From NCBI GenBank assembly GCA_049324835.1, contig JBMOMT010000064.1:124001-188000 (forward strand): a stretch of DNA of 64,000 nt, given 5' to 3'. Shown in pieces: positions 42,236 to 50,001 of this stretch. Each line of letters begins with the position of its first letter. Position 1 is the stretch's first letter. A program made the translations under genes and the position numbers. A model generated the notes under the pieces. That model did no database searches. It had not been told where the DNA came from and worked only from the letters and a program-made list of their open reading frames with translations. This stretch comes from JBMOMT01 sp049324835. GTDB lineage: Bacteria; Chloroflexota; Anaerolineae; CAYNKW01.

Positions 42236-43714
42236 TCAGGAGCGCGACCCTGCCTCCGCCGGCGCCACGACGCGGCGGGTGCGCCGCTCTACCAGGGCCA
42301 GGCCCACGGCCAGCAGGGTGATAAAGCCCACCAGGTAGAGCGCAATCCCCCCCAGACTCGTCCCGTCCTTCCACATGCCATACAGCAAGCCGGCGATGGA
42401 GCTGAACAGCGCCACCCAGATCACGTACACCCACGCCTTGAGTCGGCCGATGACCACCGAGATCATCAGAATGCTCTGCAAACTCAGCTCCGGGTCGGCC
42501 ATCAGGTAGGCCAGCAGCGGCCCGGGGTGCATGCCCAATCCCAGGAACATCTTGGCGATCGGCACCTCGACCAGCGTCGGAAAGTACATGAACACGCCAA
42601 AGGCCACCCCCGCCAGCGCGCCCAGGAGGTTGTTTCTCCCGGCCAGCGTCTGGATCCATTCCGGCTTGATGAGCTGGCGGATGATACCCACACCAAAGAC
42701 GCCGACGATCAGCAGTGGAAAGATCTGTTTGACAAAGCGCCAGGATTCCCACAGCCATTCCTGGACCTGGTGCGCCTCGAGGTGGCGCCGCGCCACGGCG
42801 CCCAGCGCCAGCAACGCTCCGGCCACGGCAAAGAACTTGCCGGGTAAACGCACCTCCAGGCCGGCGGCGGTGGCCTCCATGCCGGTCGCCGCCACGAGCA
42901 GCGTCAGAACGATCAGTCCCAGCGTCGCCCCCGTCCAGCGGTTAAAGCCCTCGTCCACGCGGTTCAGGCCGAACCAGGCGCTGAGGCCGATCAGAATCAA
43001 CAGACCGATCAGGATGACCCCCTGGACGCTGACCCCCTCCTCGCCCTTGCTGGCGTCAAAAGGCACCAGCCGGTCGAGAAAACCCTGGAAACGCTCCACG
43101 CCGCCAGTTGGCAGCGTGACCTGGGCGTAGCTGTTGAGCAGCAGCGGCAGCTTGAGTGTGCCAAACAGCAACAACGCCACCAGCAGCAACACAAAGACCC
43201 AGTTCTGGGTGGGCACCTTGCCTTTGGCTGCAAAGGGATCGTTGGTCGCCTCGTCGTGGCGAGCGTCTTCCCGGCGAAAGATGAGGGCCATGATCAGGCC
43301 GACGCCGATGCCAAAGGTCAACGATAGCACCAGCCGGGCGATGGCCAGGTCCATACCGATGGCCACGCCGGTGTAGGCCAGCGCCAGGATGTTGGCCGCC
43401 GGAGCAAAGAACAAAAAAGTGATGGCCGGTCCCAGCCCGGCGCCCTTTTTGTAAATGCCGGCAAACAGCGGCACGATGGTACACGAGCACACCGCCAGGA
43501 TAGAGCCGGCCGCCGCCGCCGCCGGGTACGAGACAACCTTGGGCGCCGTCCGGCCCAGGAAACGGGTGATGGCTTCCTTGGGGATCAGCGCCGCCAACGC
43601 GCCGGCGATGAAAAAGGCCGGCAGCAGGCAGAGCAAAACGTGAGCCGCCAGATAGGCCGCCAGGTTGCCCAGGCCGCCCTGTAGCAGCCGGATCAAGGAC
43701 GATACGATGTCCAT
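42236..43714 (-). CDS. ArsP/DUF318-family permease
   Basis: 492-residue membrane protein of the permease family PF03773 (ArsP_1/DUF318), with about 10-12 helices. The signature region AVCSCTIVPLFAGIYKKGAG holds the paired Cys of the family, followed by ITFLFFAPAANILAL; the second half has FMYFPTLVEVPIAKMFLGLG. Relatives export organoarsenicals or transport metal(loid)s. A long polar loop around residues 150-170 and a second near 215-240 separate the halves. ATG 43714 follows AAGGAG. Placed between an ArsR-type regulator and four thioredoxins, it is probably a regulated efflux permease; the exact substrate is not readable. Confidence 0.88.
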   Translation of the reverse strand: MDIVSSLIRLLQGGLGNLAAYLAAHVLLCLLPAFFIAGALAALIPKEAITRFLGRTAPKVVSYPAAAAAGSILAVCSCTIVPLFAGIYKKGAGLGPAITFLFFAPAANILALAYTGVAIGMDLAIARLVLSLTFGIGVGLIMALIFRREDARHDEATNDPFAAKGKVPTQNWVFVLLLVALLLFGTLKLPLLLNSYAQVTLPTGGVERFQGFLDRLVPFDASKGEEGVSVQGVILIGLLILIGLSAWFGLNRVDEGFNRWTGATLGLIVLTLLVAATGMEATAAGLEVRLPGKFFAVAGALLALGAVARRHLEAHQVQEWLWESWRFVKQIFPLLIVGVFGVGIIRQLIKPEWIQTLAGRNNLLGALAGVAFGVFMYFPTLVEVPIAKMFLGLGMHPGPLLAYLMADPELSLQSILMISVVIGRLKAWVYVIWVALFSSIAGLLYGMWKDGTSLGGIALYLVGFITLLAVGLALVERRTRRVVAPAEAGSRS

Positions 43715-43790
43715 GCTCGTCTCCTTCCATTCATGCAGATCATCTTATATTCGTGCTGTCGCATGTTTTCGGGCACAAAAAAAAACAGCC

Positions 43791-44162
43791 TCACGTCGCC
43801 TGACAGCGGGGGCAGGGGCAGTTGGCCAGCGCCCCTTGCGGGAGCGGTGGAAAATCTACAGCCTGGCCTTCCAAAGCGGATAGCAGTGTTTTACTCTCTT
43901 CCAGCAGGGCCGCCACGTGATCGTTGGCCAGGCGATAGTAGATCAGGGTTCCTTCACGCCGGTCGAGAACCAACCCCGCCTCGCGTAGCGTGGCCAATTG
44001 CTGCGAAACGTAGGGCTGCCGCTGGCCCAGGATTGCCGTCAGGTGGCAGACGCACGCCTCCTGCTGCGCCAGAATGTCCAGGATGCGCAGCCGCACCGGG
44101 TGCGCGAGCGACTGGAAGAGTCGCGCCTGTTTCTTGTGGCCGTTCAACGTCGCCATTTCCAT
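43791..44162 (-). CDS. ArsR/SmtB-family metal(loid) repressor
   Basis: 123-residue ArsR-type winged-helix repressor. The sensing motif in the recognition region is EACVCHLT (Cys37, Cys39), as in As(III)/Cd-sensing ArsR proteins, followed by ILGQRQPYVSQQLATLREAG. The C-terminus has an extra Cys cluster NCPCPRCQAT (Cys115, 117, 120) that could complete or add a metal site. It starts at ATG 44162 (ATG 44156 possible). A TTGACA/TACAAT promoter with a perfect palindrome at the start site shows autoregulation, and the permease and thioredoxin genes follow on the same strand. Confidence 0.92.
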   Translation of the reverse strand: MEMATLNGHKKQARLFQSLAHPVRLRILDILAQQEACVCHLTAILGQRQPYVSQQLATLREAGLVLDRREGTLIYYRLANDHVAALLEESKTLLSALEGQAVDFPPLPQGALANCPCPRCQAT

Positions 44163-44176
44163 GCTCTATACGAAAT

Positions 44177-44192
44177 ATGCAATACATTGCAT
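44177..44192 (-). promoter_or_regulatory. ArsR operator palindrome
   Basis: ATGCAAT-AC-ATTGCAT is a perfect 7-2-7 palindrome just downstream of the -10 and over the expected transcription start, 15 bases before the ArsR ATG. Confidence 0.75.
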
Positions 44193-44194
44193 GT

Positions 44195-44223
44195 ATTGTA
44201 CACTCTGCCCGGCGATTTGTCAA
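44195..44223 (-). promoter_or_regulatory. Promoter of the arsR-arsP-thioredoxin operon
   Basis: On the minus strand, -35 TTGACA (44223-44218), 17-base spacer, -10 TACAAT (44200-44195). Confidence 0.8.
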
Positions 44224-44309
44224 ACCGGGGATTGGGCAGAGCGTGTTTCAGTTTGGGGGCGGCTTTTTTTTTCCTGCCGCTGGTTTTCGATGCAAAAAAG
44301 CTGCTCGTC

Positions 44310-44421
44310 ATCGTCCATCCCGTCCCACAATCCAGCCAGCTGGACGCTGGCGAATCGACAAATTGCGGCAGCAGAGACACGGCCCCTACAAGAGCCTGCG
44401 GGAGGGTAGGCTGAGCAGTTT
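44310..44421. mobile_element. MITE copy 1, left end lost
   Basis: About 110 bases nearly identical to 54765-54871 (shared stretches include CGTCCCACAAT, GGACGCTGGCGAATCGACAA and GGCCCCTACAAGAGCCTGCG). The right inverted end GCCTGCGGGAGGGTAGGCTG then AGCAGTT is intact and is the exact reverse complement of the left end of copy 2. The left inverted end is missing, so this copy is truncated or diverged. Part of the gene-poor stretch 44224-45086. Confidence 0.75.
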
Positions 44422-44426
44422 CGGGC

Positions 44427-44456
44427 AAAAAAAGCAATCCCCCAAGTTGATGGGGG
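44427..44456 (-). terminator. Terminator beside MITE copy 1
   Basis: Read on the minus strand, CCCCCA-TCAACT-TGGGGG followed by ATTGC and seven T (44433-44427). It lies downstream of the decayed MalT-like gene and insulates the arsR promoter. Confidence 0.75.
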
Positions 44457-44473
44457 ACGCCGGAGAAACTCAC

Positions 44474-44985
44474 CGTCCAGTGATCAGTTTTGAGCAGGAA
44501 TTCCTAAAGGTCGGGCGACTGCTGCGCCAGCACTTCTTCGACCAGATAGTCGAGGACGAAGCGATGGCTGCCGGTGAAAGCCTGAACGAACTCTGAGCGG
44601 CTGGTGGGGTGTGGGCCTTGCCCTTGCAGCGACAGGGCCGCCAGTTGCAAACCGGCGATCCAGCCCTCGGTGCGGGTTTCCAGGGCGGCCACTCTGCCAC
44701 CGGGAGGTCGAGGCCCATAACCTGGTTGAGAAAGGTGGTGGCCTCTTGGGTCGTGAAGCACAGGTCGCTCTGGCGCAGTTCGGTCAACTGGCCGCGCGCG
44801 CGCAGGCGCGGCAGGGTTGTCATCACCATTTCTGTCGGCAGTCCAGCGGGGGGTTGTTCGGTGTCGGGGATTTCGGCGGCGCCAAGCGCCGCCGCCAGGT
44901 ATGCCAAAAAACGGGCCGGGTCGTTATCTGCCTCATCCAACGAAAGCCAGGCCACACGGCTTTCGATTGTGTCGCCGTCCGAGGG
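44474..44985 (-). pseudogene. Remnant of a MalT-type LuxR regulator
   Basis: Fragments of the ATPase part of a MalT/LuxR-type regulator in more than one frame: SRVAWLSLDEADNDPARFLA then YLAAALGA, joined directly to LRARGQLTELRQSDLCFTTQ then EATTFLNQVMGLDL. A frame change near 44710 leads to ALETRTEGWIAGLQLAALSL then QGQG and FVLDYLVEEVLAQQ. The Walker A region, about 100 residues in the middle, and the tetratricopeptide and DNA-binding parts are missing. It is clearly decayed, and a MITE copy lies next to it. Confidence 0.75.
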
Positions 44986-45086
44986 CCATCCAGCATGGGA
45001 AGCAGACATCTCACTTTCCGTGGGGCCACAGGCTGAGCGCCTGGACGATCCTATCGTACCACAGGTTGGACGAACCTGGCATTCCA

Positions 45087-46343
45087 CTAGGCCAGCAGGC
45101 GATAGGCCAGCGGCCCAACCAATCCCTTGAAGGTGCGCCCGCGCAGGGCCTGATCCAGATCGGCGACAAGATCCCTGGCGTTTTCGAGGCCGATGCTGGC
45201 CCGAATGATGCCATCGCCCATCCATTCGCGGATGCGGGCTTTTTGGCCGGCGGAAAGGTAGGGTACGGCGTCCACGTAGAGATCGGTGGGGTAGTAAAAG
45301 AGCAGGCTGTGGGTGTGGCCCAGCGAGGTGGCATATTGGAACAGCCGGATCTTTTCCGCCAGGGTGATAGCCGCGCCCAGGCCGCCCTTCAACTGAAAAG
45401 TCAGCATCGCGCCGCCGCCATTGGGCATCTGGCGTTGGGCCAGCTCGTGATGGGGATGGCTCTCCAGACCAGGGTAGACGACACGTGAGACCTGGGGGTG
45501 GGCCTCCAGAAAACGGGCGACCTCCAGCGCGTTCCGGCAGTGGCGTTCCATGCGCAGCGGCAAGGTCGCCAGGCCACGCAAGATGAGCCAGCCGTTGAAA
45601 GGGCTCAACGCGCCGCCCAGATGGACCAACATCTCTTTGCGGATGCGACGGATGCCCTCTTTCTGGCCCAACACGACGCCACCCAGAGCGTCACCGTGAC
45701 CGTTGAGGTACTTGGTCAGGCTGTGGATCACATAATCGGCGCCCCACGCCAGGGGGCGTTGTAATGTTGGCCCGGCAAAGGTCGAGTCGACGACCAGTTT
45801 CGCGCCCGCGCTGTGGGCCACCTGGGCCAGCGCGGCAATATCGGCGATGCGCAGGATGGGGTTGGCCGGCGTCTCGACAAAAATCAGCCGGGTGTTCGGC
45901 TGAAGCGCACGTTCCACTTGCGCCGTATCGCTGGTGTCCACCAGGCTGACCTCGACGCCAAAGCGCGGCAGGTGCTGCCCGAACAGTTCCACCGAACCGG
46001 CATAACACACCTCGCTGGCAACGACGTGATCGCCCTGGCTGAGAAAGGTGAACAGGGTGGCCGAGACGGCTGCCATACCCGTCGCCGTCGTCATCGCGGC
46101 CGGCGCCTCTTCCAGCCCGGCCAGGCGGACCTCCAACGCCCGCAGGGTGGGGTTGCTCCAGCGAGTGTAGGCATGAGGCGGCTGGTCCGATGTCATCAAC
46201 AGGGCGTCGAACAGTTTACGGCCAAATCCCGGCAACTTGAAGCTGGTCGCCATGTGCAATGGCAGTCGCAGGGCGCCCGTCTGCGGATCGGGTTCCTCAC
46301 CGGCGTGAAGGGCAAGTGTTTCGAGTGCGTACCTGTCCATCAT
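45087..46343 (-). CDS. Cys/Met-metabolism PLP enzyme (cystathionine gamma-synthase/lyase or methionine gamma-lyase type)
   Basis: 418-residue fold-type I PLP enzyme of the Cys/Met family. Motifs are YTRWSNPTLRALEVRLAGLE, FVETPANPILRIADI, the PLP lysine in HSLTKYLNGHGDALGG and PFNGWLILRGLATLPLRME. The exact reaction (gamma-synthase, gamma-lyase, O-acetylhomoserine sulfhydrylase or methionine gamma-lyase) is not decidable by eye. ATG 46343 overlaps the symporter stop (ATGA); the second codon is also ATG. It is the last gene of a three-gene unit with the symporter and the MttB homologue, so the physiological substrate may be a methylated sulphur or nitrogen amino acid. Confidence 0.9.
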   Translation of the reverse strand: MMDRYALETLALHAGEEPDPQTGALRLPLHMATSFKLPGFGRKLFDALLMTSDQPPHAYTRWSNPTLRALEVRLAGLEEAPAAMTTATGMAAVSATLFTFLSQGDHVVASEVCYAGSVELFGQHLPRFGVEVSLVDTSDTAQVERALQPNTRLIFVETPANPILRIADIAALAQVAHSAGAKLVVDSTFAGPTLQRPLAWGADYVIHSLTKYLNGHGDALGGVVLGQKEGIRRIRKEMLVHLGGALSPFNGWLILRGLATLPLRMERHCRNALEVARFLEAHPQVSRVVYPGLESHPHHELAQRQMPNGGGAMLTFQLKGGLGAAITLAEKIRLFQYATSLGHTHSLLFYYPTDLYVDAVPYLSAGQKARIREWMGDGIIRASIGLENARDLVADLDQALRGRTFKGLVGPLAYRLLA

Positions 46344-47728
46344 TCACCTCTCGGCACGGTTTTGCGCATCCGTGCTGACGTCTCACGAGCCGCCAGCTCA
46401 TCTCGCAGCGCTCGATGGCGCTCACGGCTGATGGGGTAACGCCAGGAAAAGAGGATGGCCAATACCAGCAGGACAACCGGCACCGGCCCCATGAAGAATC
46501 GGATGGCCTGTACGGCCTGGGCAGGCTGGGCGGGCAGCGGTGCGCCAGATTTGGGCGTGATATAGCCGGTAAAAGCCAGCGCCTGGCCCATAGCCCAGAT
46601 GGCCGCGCCGGTGGCCAGTTTTTGGAAAAAGGAGGCAAAGGCATAATAAGAGCCTTCACGCCGCTGGCCGGTTTTTAGCTCGTCGTACTCGATGATGTCG
46701 GGCACCATCGACCAGGGCACGACATAGGCGGTGGCGATGCCAAAGCCACTCAGGCCGGCCAGGACGTAGGCCAGGGTCACCTGGCTGGGTTGCACGAAAA
46801 AAATACCCAGCAGGACGAGGATCCAGGACGCGGAACCCAAGATAAAAGCGCGGCGTTTGTCCAGCTGGCGCGCCAGCCATACAACGAGTGGGATAAAGAG
46901 AATGGCAGCGCCCTGCGCGATGAGCACAAAATAGTTGGCCTGATCCGGCACGCCGAGGTAATAGTTGGCAAAGTAAACGAGCGCCGCCGCCAGGATGCTG
47001 GCCGCCGTCCAACTGAGCAGGTAGAGGCCCATCACCAACGCAAAAGGGCGATTGCTCAAGGTTGCCTTGAGGCTCTTGACGGCCGGCAGCGGTTCGGACA
47101 ACGTCCCGGTGGGCAGATCGCGGGTTACAGAAAAGACAACCAGGGGCGGCAGGATGGATGCCAGACCCAGGCTCACGCCCACAACAACATAAAGCGACCG
47201 GGCGTCGGCGATGGTCCAACCCAGAACCGTGGCCAGGATGATGGCCCCCAGCGTGCCAGCGATGGAAAAGACCATGCGGTAGCCGTTGAGCGAGCTACGC
47301 TCGTCGTAATCCGGCGTCATCTCGGGCGTAAGGGCGTTGTAGCCGACGTGGACGGCGGTGAAAATGGTATCGAACAGGATAAAGGCGACGGCATAGTAGG
47401 CGGTCAGCGCCGGAGGCGCCCAGGGCGGCACGAACCACATCATGGCAAAGGATACACCCAACGGCAGCGCGCCGAACAGCAGCAGCACGCGGCGACGTCC
47501 CCAGCGGCTTTGGATGCGGTCAGAGATGAGACCAAAGAGTGGATCGTTCACCGCGTCCCAGATGCGGCCGATGCCCACCGCCCAGGCGGCAAGGGCCGGC
47601 GGCAGCCCGGCCACGTCGGTGAGAAAGTAGAGCTGGAAGAACATGACGATGGCCAGCGGGATGCTGGTGCTCAGATCGCCGGCGCTGAACAGGGTTTTGG
47701 TCCGAAAGGAGAGCTTGTCTGCTTTCAC
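46340..47728 (-). CDS. GPH-family (MelB-like) cation symporter
   Basis: 462-residue MFS-type transporter of the glycoside-pentoside-hexuronide family with 12 helices: SAGDLSTSIPLAIVMFFQLY at the start, VNDPLFGLISDRIQSRWGRR in loop 2-3, ALTPEMTPDYDERSSLNGYR, and the central IATAYVVPWSMVPDIIEYDE. GTG 47728 follows AGGAGG; a longer frame to 47767 overlaps the MttB gene. Family members import sugars with Na+ or H+, but some GPH-like proteins carry other solutes. Lying between an MttB homologue and a Cys/Met-type enzyme, it may bring in the methylated amine. That is inference. Confidence 0.88.
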   Translation of the reverse strand: MKADKLSFRTKTLFSAGDLSTSIPLAIVMFFQLYFLTDVAGLPPALAAWAVGIGRIWDAVNDPLFGLISDRIQSRWGRRRVLLLFGALPLGVSFAMMWFVPPWAPPALTAYYAVAFILFDTIFTAVHVGYNALTPEMTPDYDERSSLNGYRMVFSIAGTLGAIILATVLGWTIADARSLYVVVGVSLGLASILPPLVVFSVTRDLPTGTLSEPLPAVKSLKATLSNRPFALVMGLYLLSWTAASILAAALVYFANYYLGVPDQANYFVLIAQGAAILFIPLVVWLARQLDKRRAFILGSASWILVLLGIFFVQPSQVTLAYVLAGLSGFGIATAYVVPWSMVPDIIEYDELKTGQRREGSYYAFASFFQKLATGAAIWAMGQALAFTGYITPKSGAPLPAQPAQAVQAIRFFMGPVPVVLLVLAILFSWRYPISRERHRALRDELAARETSARMRKTVPRGE

Positions 47729-47751
47729 AATTGGCCTCCTGCTTTGCCAAT

Positions 47752-49236
47752 CTACAGATTGTCCCAATCCTGGTTTTCGGCCAACTCGCCCAGGTAGAAA
47801 TCGTTCAGATCGCGGGCAGCGACCATCTGGCGGAATTGGGCCATTTCCTGTTCCAGGGCCGGGTCGAGTTGCCGGGGCTGGTGACGGCTCAGAACCTCAC
47901 GCACGCGGTCTCGGGCGCGGTCGATGGCCAAACGGCTGCCGCCGTCTCGCCAGACATCGTACGCCTCTCGACACAAGAGTTCGGGGATATAGTGCTCCTG
48001 ACGAAAGCGGCGCGCGGTGTGGCTCTGGGTTATATAGTTGCCACTGTAGCCCACTTTTTTGATGAGATCCAGAGGCAGCGTCGCATCGTCCACCTCGATG
48101 CCGCGCGCCAGGCGCAGGGCCATGCCGCACAGCTCGTCGTCGAGCATCAGCAGCGCGTCGCTTTCGAGCAAGGTGCCGTCGAGTGTGCCGCCGCAGGTGA
48201 TAAAGTTGACACCGGCCAGCACGGCCGGCAACAGCGTGGCGGTTCGCTCCAATCCGGCCTGCAAATCCTCGCGCTTGGCTTCGGTGGCGCCGCCGACGCT
48301 CCGGCACGGCAGCCCATAGTAGCGGGCCATCTGAGCCGCGCCGGCGGTGATGAGCCCGGTCTCCACTGCGCCCAGGGCCACGGCGCCCGTGCGCATGTTG
48401 GCGATAGTCGAGACCGTGCCATAGAGCACGGGTGTGCCCGGACGGAAAACCTGGGCCAGCGTCACGTGGGCCAGGATGTTGGCGTTTTGTTGGGCCAACA
48501 AACCGGCCAGCGTCACCGGCGCGGTGGCCCCGGCGATGGCCTCAGGCGACATGGCCAGCGGCTGGCCATACTCGGCGCAGATGAGCAGTCCCTCCAACTG
48601 CATCTGGATCATCTGCAAGGGACTGCCCACCGAGCAAATGGCAAAAAAGGTGGGCTTTTGGCGGAACGCCTCTTTGCCCCCGGCAACGATAGCCATCAGG
48701 CGCATCATGTCCAGCGTGGGCAGGTAGCCGTAACAGCCCATGCCAAAAGGTTTACGACTGTGGTGCGCCCAGGTCCAAATGGCCTCGGTGTGGATGGTGG
48801 TCATGGGAATATCGTCGGGCCAGACGTCCATCTGGGAGTTGTGGATGTGTTTGCAGCCGTCGATGAGCTGAATGTGGCGCACCGTGTCGGCCAGGGTAGC
48901 CGGTCGACGCTCGCCCGTATCCAGATCGATGATGTGTGTGGGTGTGCCCAGGCCGGCAAAACAGACGTTATCGTCGCCGACCGCCAGACAAAAGCCGGCA
49001 TCAGAGCCGTAGAGGGTGAATTGAGACGGCGCCTGTTCCACTGCCCAGCGAACCAGTTTTTCTGGAATGCGCACCCACTGCGCCTCGTCGTTCACCTGCG
49101 CGCCGGCCTGGCGAAAGAGATCGCGGGCTTTTTTCCACTCCACCCTGACACCCACAGCGGCCAACACCTGCATCGAGGCGGCGTGGATGCGCTCGACCTC
49201 GTCCTGACTGAGCACCTCAAAACGGGCCGTTTTCAT
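47752..49236 (-). CDS. MttB-family methyltransferase, non-pyrrolysine
   Basis: 494-residue protein of the trimethylamine methyltransferase MttB superfamily. Recognisable parts are IHAASMQVLAAVGVRVEW near the N-terminus, FCLAVGDDNVCFAGLGTPTH, FITCGGTLDGTLLESDALLM then LDDELCG. The frame has no internal amber codon, so it lacks the pyrrolysine of true TMA methyltransferase and belongs with homologues that demethylate quaternary amines such as glycine betaine, proline betaine or carnitine to a corrinoid protein. No corrinoid partner gene is adjacent. A RACo-like activator is 21 kb away. ATG 49236 follows AAGGAAAAGG. Its leader has three copies of an 8-base motif able to form alternative hairpins. 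Confidence 0.9.
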   Translation of the reverse strand: MKTARFEVLSQDEVERIHAASMQVLAAVGVRVEWKKARDLFRQAGAQVNDEAQWVRIPEKLVRWAVEQAPSQFTLYGSDAGFCLAVGDDNVCFAGLGTPTHIIDLDTGERRPATLADTVRHIQLIDGCKHIHNSQMDVWPDDIPMTTIHTEAIWTWAHHSRKPFGMGCYGYLPTLDMMRLMAIVAGGKEAFRQKPTFFAICSVGSPLQMIQMQLEGLLICAEYGQPLAMSPEAIAGATAPVTLAGLLAQQNANILAHVTLAQVFRPGTPVLYGTVSTIANMRTGAVALGAVETGLITAGAAQMARYYGLPCRSVGGATEAKREDLQAGLERTATLLPAVLAGVNFITCGGTLDGTLLESDALLMLDDELCGMALRLARGIEVDDATLPLDLIKKVGYSGNYITQSHTARRFRQEHYIPELLCREAYDVWRDGGSRLAIDRARDRVREVLSRHQPRQLDPALEQEMAQFRQMVAARDLNDFYLGELAENQDWDNL

Positions 49237-49265
49237 GACACCTTTTCCTTCCCATCAATGTTTTT

Positions 49266-49317
49266 CGGATGGCTCTTGACAGATTCGTGCCATCCGTGAT
49301 TGAAACTATCGGATGGC
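49266..49317 (-). repeat. Three alternating copies of CGGATGGC in the MttB leader
   Basis: CGGATGGC (49266-49273), its reverse complement GCCATCCG (49289-49296), then CGGATGGC again (49310-49317). The middle copy can pair with either neighbour, so two hairpins exclude each other, 30-80 bases before the MttB start. No promoter was clearly recognised in this 138-base gap. Confidence 0.55.
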
Positions 49318-49374
49318 TAGAGGACGAATTTGTCTCCAACGTCAGTCACGGGCTTTGCGCGCCGCTTCCGAACA

Positions 49375-50001
49375 TCAACCTGAGGGCCATAACATCGGCA
49401 GGACAAATAACACCAGATTCACCGTAACATGACAGGCCGCGCCGGCTGCCCAGCCATAACGCAACGCCACATAGCCATACACCAGACCCAAGACAGCCAT
49501 GCCGGCCATCACGCTGAGCAACACTGCCGGGAAACCAACGACGGTGGGCAGGAAAAACACCAACGCTGCCAGGCCATACAGCCCGGTCGTCACCCAGAAG
49601 CCGTGCTCGCGCTGCAGAATGGCCCGGAAAAACAGCTCCTCCACCGGCGCAGCGATCCACACCACCCCCTGAAAAATCGCTGCACCACCGCCCAGGGGAA
49701 AAAGCCGCGCCGCCGTCGCCTGTAGCGCTTCGAAGGCCAGCAGCAGCATGGGCAAACTCAGCAACAGGCCCACCGCCACACCCTGACCCACCCTCGCCAA
49801 CGAATAGGCCACGTCGATGGATCGTTGCTCCAGGTAAAGCAGACTGGCCGCCAACAGCACCAGCCACAACAGCAGCAGCCGGGTATCCTGCCTCACGCGA
49901 AAGGCCCCCACCCCCACTGCGGCGAAAACCAGGTATGCCAGCAGCGGATCCAGCCGCAGGTCTGCAGCGACGGGCTTGGACCGGCGAGGCTGTCGTGTCA
50001 C
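49375..50001 (-). CDS. CPBP (CAAX/Abi) intramembrane metalloprotease
   Basis: 208-residue membrane protein with about six to seven helices and the CPBP/Abi motifs: APVEELFFRAILQ (EExxxR), FFLPTVVGFP for motif 2, and the His in AACHVTVNLVLF for motif 3. Such proteins cleave prenylated or other membrane peptides, or act in self-immunity. GTG 50001 is preferred over GTG 50007 because GGAG is then at proper distance; either start overlaps the threonine aldolase stop (GTGTGA). No bacteriocin or prenylation gene is near. Confidence 0.87.
   Translation of the reverse strand: MTRQPRRSKPVAADLRLDPLLAYLVFAAVGVGAFRVRQDTRLLLLWLVLLAASLLYLEQRSIDVAYSLARVGQGVAVGLLLSLPMLLLAFEALQATAARLFPLGGGAAIFQGVVWIAAPVEELFFRAILQREHGFWVTTGLYGLAALVFFLPTVVGFPAVLLSVMAGMAVLGLVYGYVALRYGWAAGAACHVTVNLVLFVLPMLWPSG

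Noticed and set aside
47752..49236. Pyrrolysine in the MttB homologue
   Set aside because: The gene is one uninterrupted frame with no internal amber codon.
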